Assembly (NCBI GenBank): GCA_944351345.1
Contig: CALVPO010000010.1
Location: 1 to 20,418, forward strand
DNA: 20,418 bases
DNA from: an uncultured Bacilli bacterium
GTDB taxonomy: Bacteria > Bacillota_I > Bacilli_A > RF39 > UBA660
Reading direction: 5' to 3'
Part shown: piece after piece, positions 14,432 through 20,418 of the stretch
Numbering within the stretch: position 1 is the stretch's first letter
How the letters are laid out: each line of letters opens with the position of its first letter
The notes under the pieces: model-generated
The model's input: only the letters and a program-made list of their open reading frames with translations
Told to the model about the DNA's origin: nothing
Databases searched by the model: none
Program-made: the position numbers and the translations under genes

Positions 14432-14472
14432 AAAAACAATAGTTTTCCTAAATACTACTTACTATTGTTTTT
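14432..14472 (-). terminator. Terminator overlapping the end of nrnA
   Basis: On the - strand AAAAACAATAG (14462-14472) pairs perfectly with CTATTGTTTTT (14432-14442). The loop is 19 nt and contains the TAG stop of nrnA. The 3' arm ends in a T run. The 5' arm encodes the last residues of the protein. Confidence 0.7.
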
Positions 14473-15435
14473 ATTATATTCTAAAGCTAAATTATCTAAA
14501 TCATCAACTAAATCACTAGCTAAATCCCAATCACTAAGCCTAGCACCTGATGCAAACTTATGGCCTCCACCTCCATATTTAGAAACCATTTCATTAATAA
14601 CAGGACCTCTAGACCTAATATTTACCCTAATTAAATTATTCTTCTTATCCTCAGTTAAAAACGCCCAAATAATTATCTCATTAATACATTTTAATTCACT
14701 AATAATATTACCAGCACTAGCTGTATCAACATTAAATTCTTTAAGCAAATCATCAGTTATTTTTATATAACCAACACCATTTTCCGTAACTGTCATATTT
14801 TCAAATATATACCCTTGAAAACGAACCTCAGATAACGGTCTCATATATAATGGTTCATATAAAGACGTAAAATCTATATTTGTCTTCTTTAACAGTTTAG
14901 TAACCAACTCAAAAGTCTTAAAACTAGTATAATCATGCATAAATCTACCAGTATCAGAAACTATTCCTAAATATAGATTTTTAGCAATTGAATCATTTAT
15001 TTTCAAGTTATTACTAAATACAAATTCTAATATCAACTGACAAGTAGACGAAGAACCATCATCCACTATTTCTATATTAGCATATTCATCAATAACAGGA
15101 TGATGATCAATCTTTACAATATTCTTATAACTATCAAAATTATTAATATCTATTCTCTTTATATCTGGAGTATCCAAAACAATAAGTAAAGAATTATCAT
15201 ATAAAACATCATCTATCTTATCTAATTCACCCATAAATCTAAATCTACTAGAAGGATTTCCTACAGCATATACTTCTTTATTAGGATATTTATTTTTTAT
15301 TATTTCTCGAAGAGCAAATTGACTTCCTAAAGCATCAGGATCAGCCCCAATATGTCTAGCTATAATTATAGTATCATATTTTTTTATATATTTAAGTATC
15401 TTTCTGAACAAAAAATGTCTTTGCAAATCAATCAT
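14455..15435 (-). CDS. nrnA: Bifunctional oligoribonuclease / pAp phosphatase NrnA (DHH family)
   Basis: NrnA removes 2-5 nt RNA fragments left by exonucleases and dephosphorylates pAp. The 326-residue protein has the DHH domain with all metal-binding motifs: HIGADPDALGS, IVLDTPD, IDHHPV and GIVSDTGRF. It ends with a DHHA1 domain carrying SKYGGGGHKFASGARL. Length is typical of the family (310-330). ATG at 15435 is preceded by GAGGT; an adjacent in-frame GTG at 15438 is almost as likely and adds one residue. It lies 12 nt after the ackA stop and is likely co-transcribed with it. Together with pnp in this window it would complete mRNA breakdown, an inference from known roles. Confidence 0.92.
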   Translation of the reverse strand: MIDLQRHFLFRKILKYIKKYDTIIIARHIGADPDALGSQFALREIIKNKYPNKEVYAVGNPSSRFRFMGELDKIDDVLYDNSLLIVLDTPDIKRIDINNFDSYKNIVKIDHHPVIDEYANIEIVDDGSSSTCQLILEFVFSNNLKINDSIAKNLYLGIVSDTGRFMHDYTSFKTFELVTKLLKKTNIDFTSLYEPLYMRPLSEVRFQGYIFENMTVTENGVGYIKITDDLLKEFNVDTASAGNIISELKCINEIIIWAFLTEDKKNNLIRVNIRSRGPVINEMVSKYGGGGHKFASGARLSDWDLASDLVDDLDNLALEYNKNNSK

Positions 15436-15447
15436 CACAAGCTACCT

Positions 15448-16641
15448 CTATTTAACTAAATCATAACTATCTCTAGCAATCATTAATTCTTCATCGGTAG
15501 GAATCACAAAACATTTAACAGAAGAATCAGAAGTACTAATAATACCTTCTTCTCCACGAACTTTATCATTTGCCTCACGATCACATTTTATACCAAGACA
15601 AGACAATCTATCCATAACCATTCTACGAATATGTGGAGCATTTTCTCCAACACCAGCTGTAAAACAAATAGCGTCAACACCACCTAATTCAACGTAATAC
15701 TCAGAAACATATTTAACAATTGAATTAACATAAGCATAATGTGCCAAAATAGCTCCCCTATCTTTCTTAGCTATAGCAGCATCTATATCTCTAAAATCAC
15801 TACTAATACCACTAATACCTAATATACCACTTTCTTTATTTAGTTTATTATCAACCTCTTCAAGAGTCAAATTTTCTTTCTTCATTATATAAGGAATTAT
15901 ACCATAATCAATATCTCCAGAACGAGATCCCATAATAGTACCAGAATTAGGTGTAAATCCCATAGTTGTATCAATACATTTACCATCCCTAACAGCACTA
16001 ATACTACCACCTTGTCCCAAATGACAAACAATAACATTAGTAAATTCCTTATCTAGAAGCTCCATAGCCCTATTAGATACATACTTATGACTCATCCCAT
16101 GAAAACCATATTTACGTATCCCATACTTTTCATACCAAGAATATGGTACAGCATATATATACTTATCTTCTTTCATAGTCTGATGAAATGCTGTATCAAA
16201 ACAAGCTACCTGCTTTGCCTTAGGAAAAGCCTTCATAGAAGCTTTTATTCCCATTATATTAGCAGGATTATGAAGTGGAGCCAAATCAGATAACTCCTCA
16301 ACAGTCTTAATAACATCATCATCTATAATTACACTATTAGAATACTTATCTCCACCATGAACAACTCTATGTCCAATAGCATCAATCTCTGACAAATCTT
16401 TAATAACCCCATAATTAATAAGCTCTCTAGTAACTATCTCAAAAGCCGTCTCATGATCAGGCAAATCTATCTTAACAGTATTTTTAACCTTATCATTACC
16501 ATAATTCATCCAAATAGTATAAAAAGAACCATCAATACCAATTCTCTCAAATCTTCCCTTTATAAGAATTTTTTCTTCTGGCATCTCATAAGCTTGAAAC
16601 TTTAAAGATGAACTTCCACAATTTATAGATAAAATTTTCAA
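15448..16641 (-). CDS. ackA: Acetate kinase
   Basis: AckA makes ATP and acetate from acetyl phosphate, a main energy step in fermenting bacteria. The 397-residue protein has the family signatures SINCGSSSLKF, GHRVVHGG, PLHNPANIMGI, FDTAFHQTM, GFHGMSHKYV, CHLGQGGSISA, DTTMGFTPNSGTIMGSRSGD and FTAGVGENAP. The start is TTG at 16641, with AGAGGTGA correctly spaced upstream; the product then begins LKILSINCG, as relatives do (MKILVINCG). The longer open frame upstream, up to 16692, runs through the promoter and is not real. Its own promoter separates it from ppaC, and nrnA follows closely. No pta gene is in the window. Confidence 0.97.
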   Translation of the reverse strand: MKILSINCGSSSLKFQAYEMPEEKILIKGRFERIGIDGSFYTIWMNYGNDKVKNTVKIDLPDHETAFEIVTRELINYGVIKDLSEIDAIGHRVVHGGDKYSNSVIIDDDVIKTVEELSDLAPLHNPANIMGIKASMKAFPKAKQVACFDTAFHQTMKEDKYIYAVPYSWYEKYGIRKYGFHGMSHKYVSNRAMELLDKEFTNVIVCHLGQGGSISAVRDGKCIDTTMGFTPNSGTIMGSRSGDIDYGIIPYIMKKENLTLEEVDNKLNKESGILGISGISSDFRDIDAAIAKKDRGAILAHYAYVNSIVKYVSEYYVELGGVDAICFTAGVGENAPHIRRMVMDRLSCLGIKCDREANDKVRGEEGIISTSDSSVKCFVIPTDEELMIARDSYDLVK

Positions 16642-16662
16642 CTTTCTCACCTCTTTATAACT

Positions 16663-16692
16663 ATTATAACACTTAAAACAACTAATTAGCAA
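16663..16692 (-). promoter_or_regulatory. Promoter of ackA-nrnA
   Basis: On the - strand TTGCTA (16687-16692), an 18-nt spacer and TATAAT (16663-16668) with TGT before it give an extended -10 promoter. It leaves a short leader of about 15 nt with the ribosome site. Confidence 0.7.
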
Positions 16693-16713
16693 TCTAAAAT
16701 AACAAATAAAATA

Positions 16714-18342
16714 TTATTCACTTTCCATCTCTAACATAATACCAGGTAAAATCTGTTTCTTTCTTGAAACAACTCCCTCTAAAAACGTTCCTTGCGTAAG
16801 TTCCTCATTCTTATAAACACGCCTTAATATATCCTCAGCCCTTCTACTATATATAACATAAGAACCCTTATTAATAATATCTGTAACAAATAAACATACC
16901 AAATAATAATCATTAGCATCTGCTACCTCATTAACAAGTTCCACATATTCATCAATAACCTCTAATATCTCATCAGGATTAGTAGTAGAAAGCTGACCTA
17001 AACCAATCTTTTTATCCCCAACAGGATAATTCTTATAATCAGTATATAATACCTCTTCACGAGTCTTACCCTTAAGTGAAGAACCAGCCTTAAGCATATC
17101 TAAACCATACTCTTTATAATCAACACCTGCAATCTTACTTAAAGCATCAACTGCTTCCTTATCTAAATCAGTAGTAGTAGGAGATGATAATATAAGTGTA
17201 TCAGAAAGTATTCCAGATAACATCAAACCTGCTATATCCTTAGGTATCTTAACATTATTCTCACGATATAATATATATAAAATAGTATTAGTACTACCAA
17301 CAGGCATATTTCTAAAATTAATAGGCATATTAGTACCAATACTACCAATATTATGATGATCAACAATCTCTAAAATCTCTGCCTCATCAAGCCCAATAGC
17401 ACTTTGTTCATAATTATTATGATCAACCAAAATAACCTTTTGCCTATTATTATAATCAACATCAGAAAGTCTCAAAATACCAACACACTCATCATTCTCA
17501 TTTATAACAGGATAATAACTATATCTAGTCTTATTAGCAATAGACATAAAATCACTAACATTCTCATGCTCATTAATACACAAAACATTCTTATTATAAG
17601 ACAAAGTAGATATATTATTAGCAAGATTAATTCTTCTAGCAGCCATAATAGTATTATATTTAGTATTAATTATATTTACTTTATTCTTACGTGCTAACTC
17701 TAAATGTTCCTCTTTTATAGTATTAGGTCCAGTTATAATAAGCAACTTAACACCACACTCTATAGCATATTCAATAATACTATGCCTATCTCCAACCATA
17801 AGAATATGACTATTATTAAAAGTAATATTCTCTTTAATAGTAGTACTCTTATAACTAGCAACAAGTAAATTACCTTCTATATTATCCTCAAACCTTAATA
17901 CTTCTTCTCCATCAATAGTCTCTAATATATTATCATAAGTAGTCTTAACCAAATCAATATTATCAGAAAACTGTTCATGAGCAATATCTTTCATAGTAAC
18001 AATACCAAGCAACTTTTTAGCATCATCAATAACAGGTATCTTACTTATACCAGCCTCTACCATTCTCTCATAAGCATCATTAACAGAATCCTCCTCAGTA
18101 ACACTATAATTTTTAGTAAAATCCAAATCACTAACCTTTATCTTTACATCATTTAAAAACATAGGCTCAGAAACATTAAAATAATTTAAAGCATATTTAC
18201 TTTCTAAATTAATAGCACTAAGAACACGTGCCTCAGCATCCATTCCAAGCTTTCTTTTTAAATAAGCTAAACTAATAGCCGCAGTAACACTATCAGTATC
18301 AGGATTTCTATGTCCAAAAACATAAACTTTATCTTTTTTCAT
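16714..18342 (-). CDS. ppaC: Family II inorganic pyrophosphatase with CBS and DRTGG regulatory domains
   Basis: Family II pyrophosphatases hydrolyse PPi using Mn or Co. This 542-residue protein has the N-terminal DHH motif FGHRNPDTDS (10-18) and then a regulatory insert: a CBS domain (about 75-130), a DRTGG domain (about 140-250, MVGDRHSIIEYAIECGVKLLI) and a second CBS domain (about 255-297). The DHH domain resumes with VILVDHNNYEQS, EIVDHHNIGSI and GILSDTLIL, and a DHHA2 domain ends at about 535 with SRKKQILPGI. All metal ligands are present. CBS-type enzymes of this plan, known from Clostridium and related bacteria, are controlled by adenine nucleotides; that control is expected here from domain order. 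ATG at 18342 is chosen over the GTG at 18354, which overlaps the ribosome site. Confidence 0.96.
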   Translation of the reverse strand: MKKDKVYVFGHRNPDTDSVTAAISLAYLKRKLGMDAEARVLSAINLESKYALNYFNVSEPMFLNDVKIKVSDLDFTKNYSVTEEDSVNDAYERMVEAGISKIPVIDDAKKLLGIVTMKDIAHEQFSDNIDLVKTTYDNILETIDGEEVLRFEDNIEGNLLVASYKSTTIKENITFNNSHILMVGDRHSIIEYAIECGVKLLIITGPNTIKEEHLELARKNKVNIINTKYNTIMAARRINLANNISTLSYNKNVLCINEHENVSDFMSIANKTRYSYYPVINENDECVGILRLSDVDYNNRQKVILVDHNNYEQSAIGLDEAEILEIVDHHNIGSIGTNMPINFRNMPVGSTNTILYILYRENNVKIPKDIAGLMLSGILSDTLILSSPTTTDLDKEAVDALSKIAGVDYKEYGLDMLKAGSSLKGKTREEVLYTDYKNYPVGDKKIGLGQLSTTNPDEILEVIDEYVELVNEVADANDYYLVCLFVTDIINKGSYVIYSRRAEDILRRVYKNEELTQGTFLEGVVSRKKQILPGIMLEMESE

Positions 18343-18370
18343 CGTAAAAATCACTTCTTTCCATGCAACA

Positions 18371-18399
18371 ATTATACAATAAAAAAAAAATAGTGTAAA
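18371..18399 (-). promoter_or_regulatory. Promoter of ppaC
   Basis: On the - strand TTTACA (18394-18399), a 17-nt spacer that is mostly T, and a perfect TATAAT (18371-18376) form one of the best sigma-A matches in the window. Confidence 0.8.
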
Positions 18400-18422
18400 G
18401 AGTTCTTAAAAATAATAACTCT
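18399..18422. terminator. Possible terminator hairpin after licD
   Basis: AGAGTT (18399-18404) pairs with AACTCT (18417-18422) around a 12-nt loop, just after the licD stop and directly against the ppaC -35. No strong T run follows immediately on the - strand; the T-rich spacer of the ppaC promoter lies 9 nt further on. Weak candidate. Confidence 0.35.
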
Positions 18423-18430
18423 ATAAACTA

Positions 18431-19444
18431 CTATAAAATAAACGATAACAAAAAAACTACTAAAATAATTATTAACGATATAAAATCATCAAAGAAAAAC
18501 TGCAATAAGAAAAACAAAGCCAAATAAAAAACTACTCTTATAAACAAACTAAGTCTAAACTTTCCAAAATTAGTAGCAGAATCACCAGCTAAATTAATAT
18601 CTCTAACATGTTTAGATCTTCTTTTATCCACTGGTAAAGTTTCTTCCCATCTCTTCTTACTACTATTCCACTTTTTCAAACAATTATCTCCATACCATTC
18701 CTTTAATATTTTCTCTATATTGTTATACGAAAAATATTTTCTTCCTTCAAAATCATACTCTCGCACTGGAAAAACATCTTCCTTTAAAAACACAGGTTCT
18801 CTCATAAACTTTTCCCAAGGAATAGTAATAGGTTGTGATACAAACTTACTCCCCTTAGACATATTATTATATTTTTTTTCTATAAACATAACAATTTTTT
18901 TCAAAATCCTAGGATTAAAACCTAAATTATCTAGAAAAACAATCGGAATAACAAATAACTTTATAATAGTCCTAAACACTTCATCTATAACTTTATTTTC
19001 ATTAATATCACCATAAGTTACAACATCAACAAATATACCATTACCACTACATCTATTATCAAGTAAAATATTCTCTTCCTCAACATAAGTACCTTTCTTC
19101 CTTATCTTCATCTGTGGAATTAATATATTATATCTATTATCTTTATCATAACAATGATAATAAAACTCATCCCCAAGTTCCTGATCTAAAGCGTGAATAA
19201 ACTTATCCCAATCACTTCTTAATATGAAAACATCCATATCATCATCCCATGGAATAAAACCACCATAATTAACACTTCCCAAAGCAGAACCTGCTATTAA
19301 ACCATAAGTAATATTATACTTTCTACATATTCTATCTACTTCATCCATAATACTAAGAACCTCTTTATGGACTTTCTTTAAAGATATCTCTTTATTATTT
19401 CTTATATGTATTACTACATCATCACCCTTAATATAACTCTTCAT
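18431..19444 (-). CDS. LicD family phosphotransferase with C-terminal membrane segments
   Basis: LicD-type proteins transfer phosphocholine or similar groups from nucleotide donors onto cell-surface glycans such as teichoic acid. The 337-residue protein has the nucleotidyltransferase-fold core: helix KKVHKEVLSIMDEVDRIC, then YGLIAGSALGSVNYGGFIPWDDDMDV (W66, D67, D69, D71) and GIFVDVVTYG. After the usual end of the family near residue 290, two hydrophobic segments follow (about 298-317 and 321-337), an uncommon tail that should tether the enzyme to the membrane. ATG at 19444 with GGAG 11 nt upstream is chosen; the in-frame GTG at 19456 overlaps that site. Substrate is unknown. The next genes upstream may belong to a surface-glycan locus. 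Confidence 0.88.
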   Translation of the reverse strand: MKSYIKGDDVVIHIRNNKEISLKKVHKEVLSIMDEVDRICRKYNITYGLIAGSALGSVNYGGFIPWDDDMDVFILRSDWDKFIHALDQELGDEFYYHCYDKDNRYNILIPQMKIRKKGTYVEEENILLDNRCSGNGIFVDVVTYGDINENKVIDEVFRTIIKLFVIPIVFLDNLGFNPRILKKIVMFIEKKYNNMSKGSKFVSQPITIPWEKFMREPVFLKEDVFPVREYDFEGRKYFSYNNIEKILKEWYGDNCLKKWNSSKKRWEETLPVDKRRSKHVRDINLAGDSATNFGKFRLSLFIRVVFYLALFFLLQFFFDDFISLIIILVVFLLSFIL

Positions 19445-19477
19445 ACAAACAAACACTCCGCACTAATTTATAAATAT

Positions 19478-19506
19478 ATGGTATATCTTTAATAAAAATT
19501 TGTCAA
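19478..19506 (-). promoter_or_regulatory. Promoter of licD
   Basis: On the - strand a consensus TTGACA (19501-19506), a 17-nt spacer and TACCAT (19478-19483, four of six) form a plausible sigma-A promoter about 35 nt before the start codon. Confidence 0.6.
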
Positions 19507-19542
19507 CCAACAAGTAAAATAAATATCTATACATAAATAAAT

Positions 19543-20166
19543 TTATTTTCTTACATATGACTTATAAGCATAATATAAAGACCTACACCTAATAGCATTA
19601 TTTCTTTCCAATTCACCCCTTAATTGTTTATCAGAATCTGACATATTCCTTGCATATTTAATATTGGATATTACATGTAAAATATAAGCATCAACCATTG
19701 ATAATTTATCATAATTCTCTATTTTTTGTGCTTCTTTAACTTTAAATTCTAAGTCTTTCATTGAGATTTTACTTAACCTAACTATCTCATCTTTAGCATA
19801 ACTTAATTCATCCAAACTTAATTTACTCAACATCAACTCTTCAATTGATTCAGTACACATAAAATCATAAACCATCATATACTCTTCATAAGAACATTTT
19901 CTTATTTCGTAAAGTCTAAACAATTCAGCAAACATTCTATTTCTCCTATATTTTCTTAACTCTTCAACTTCTTCAAAAGAAAGTTCAGAATTTTTTCTAG
20001 TTTCTAATATTCTTATTCTGTTTTTCTCAAATTCAGATTCATAAGATAACCACTTTCTCCATTCAACATCAGGTGCAATATTTCCAACAACATTTCCATG
20101 AACAATTTTAATATTACCATTAGATTTTGCTAACGCTTTTGCTATAATCCTATTAATACTAGACAT
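19543..20166 (-). CDS. Hypothetical helical protein
   Basis: I do not recognise this 207-residue protein. It has no signal peptide or membrane segment and is likely cytoplasmic. The sequence is highly charged and almost wholly helical, with Glu/Arg-rich stretches (about 40-80, FEKNRIRILE and VEELRKYRRNR) and three repeated short helices around 100-150 with S-x-x-E/D caps (SYEEYM, SIEELM, SLDELS), which suggests a helical bundle. It ends RSLYYAYKSYVRK. ATG at 20166 lies 7 nt after GGAGG; the TTG two codons upstream is not needed. It has a good promoter of its own and lies between licD and the partial gene at the window edge, so a link to surface-glycan synthesis is only positional. Confidence 0.75.
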   Translation of the reverse strand: MSSINRIIAKALAKSNGNIKIVHGNVVGNIAPDVEWRKWLSYESEFEKNRIRILETRKNSELSFEEVEELRKYRRNRMFAELFRLYEIRKCSYEEYMMVYDFMCTESIEELMLSKLSLDELSYAKDEIVRLSKISMKDLEFKVKEAQKIENYDKLSMVDAYILHVISNIKYARNMSDSDKQLRGELERNNAIRCRSLYYAYKSYVRK

Positions 20167-20189
20167 ATTCAAACCTCCATTACATAAAA

Positions 20190-20218
20190 AATATATGTTA
20201 TTTTCTATGAAAAGTCAA
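20190..20218 (-). promoter_or_regulatory. Promoter of the 207-residue hypothetical gene
   Basis: On the - strand TTGACT (20213-20218), a 17-nt spacer and TATATT (20190-20195) give a good sigma-A match, 24 nt before the start codon. Confidence 0.7.
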
Positions 20219-20266
20219 TAAACAATATTATCAAATTTAATTTATTAATTTTTCCAAATCAATAAA

Positions 20267-20418
20267 TTACTTCTCTTTCAAAAATCTTCTAAGTAAAAAT
20301 ACCAAAAAATAAGGAAAAGTATAAAATTTACCATTAAAACCTATATTTTTATTACCAAATTTAATTCCATATTTTATATCACTATATTTATCACTATCAA
20401 TAAGTTTATTAAGTGACG
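20267..20418 (-). CDS. C-terminal fragment of a gene cut by the window edge
   Basis: The last 49 codons of a - strand open frame end at TAA (20267-20269) and run off the right edge. The peptide contains KYSDIKYGIKFG, NKNIGFNGKFYTFPYF and a basic LLRRFLKEK end. A hydrophobic and aromatic patch followed by a Lys/Arg-rich tail is common at the C-terminus of membrane-associated glycosyltransferases of family 2, and licD lies nearby. That assignment is a guess; too little is visible to be sure. Confidence 0.55.
   Translation of the reverse strand, partial: SLNKLIDSDKYSDIKYGIKFGNKNIGFNGKFYTFPYFLVFLLRRFLKEK

Noticed and set aside
17404..17697. Open frames antisense to ppaC, pnp, ackA, nrnA, licD and the SipW-type gene
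   Set aside because: They lack ribosome sites, have no recognisable domains, and mirror the codon pattern of the real genes on the other strand.
19540..19560. AT palindrome after the 207-residue gene as a terminator
   Set aside because: AAATAAATTTATTT is self-complementary but has no loop, no GC pairs and no following T run.
1..20418. Mobile element, prophage or CRISPR content
   Set aside because: No transposase, integrase, inverted terminal repeats, att sites or regularly spaced repeats were seen; gene order and composition look like core chromosome.

Overview
This window looks like chromosomal DNA of an uncultured low-GC Firmicute (Bacillota), most plausibly a Bacilli lineage of the gut RF39/Mollicutes-like kind. 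The evidence is extreme AT richness, dense short-spaced genes, Bacillus-like sigma-A promoters (TTGACA/TATAAT, often with a TG extended -10), Shine-Dalgarno sites of the AGGTGAT or GGAGG type, and gene families typical of Firmicutes: CBS/DRTGG pyrophosphatase, NrnA, a GluP-like rhomboid, a SipW-type secreted protein and LicD. TGA acts as a stop in lspA, gpsA and the DUF192 gene, and tryptophan is TGG where I checked, so the Mycoplasma code does not apply. Taxon placement is inference. G is scarcer than C on the + strand throughout, and most genes lie on the - strand, so the - strand is probably the leading strand.

Layout. Positions 1-4400 hold translation and RNA-decay genes on the - strand: rpsO and pnp (own promoter, structured leader, intercistronic hairpin), an unrecognised membrane-anchored protein, then rplS with its own promoter, a folded leader and a terminator. 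Positions 4486-5736 hold two small membrane or surface proteins on the - strand. Positions 5901-8571 hold a + strand zinc-dependent phospholipase C-like gene, a - strand rhomboid protease and a + strand TspO/MBR gene. Positions 8568-10493 are a - strand operon of overlapping genes: prepilin-like protein, lspA, rluD family. Positions 10602-11866 are a + strand pair, DUF192 and a divergent gpsA, facing obg across a bidirectional terminator. Positions 11879-14335 hold obg and a SipW-type secreted protein with a Thr-rich tail. Positions 14455-18342 hold nrnA, ackA and ppaC on the - strand. Positions 18431-20418 hold a licD gene with an unusual membrane tail, an unrecognised helical protein and the C-terminal end of a further gene; this may be the edge of a surface-glycan locus.

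How the genes fit together. PNPase degrades mRNA and NrnA can finish the resulting nano-oligonucleotides and pAp; PpaC removes pyrophosphate; AckA makes ATP from acetyl phosphate; Obg and the two ribosomal proteins serve ribosome production. LspA, the prepilin, the SipW-type protein, the membrane-anchored proteins, rhomboid and LicD point to a decorated monoderm surface. No tRNA, rRNA, CRISPR array, insertion sequence or phage gene was seen, and no gene-free stretch exceeds 300 bases. I found no clearly new multi-gene system. The best leads are the Cys-rich prepilin coupled to lspA, the Thr-tailed secreted protein, the membrane-anchored LicD neighbourhood, the ribosomal leader folds and a duplicated terminator-promoter cassette.
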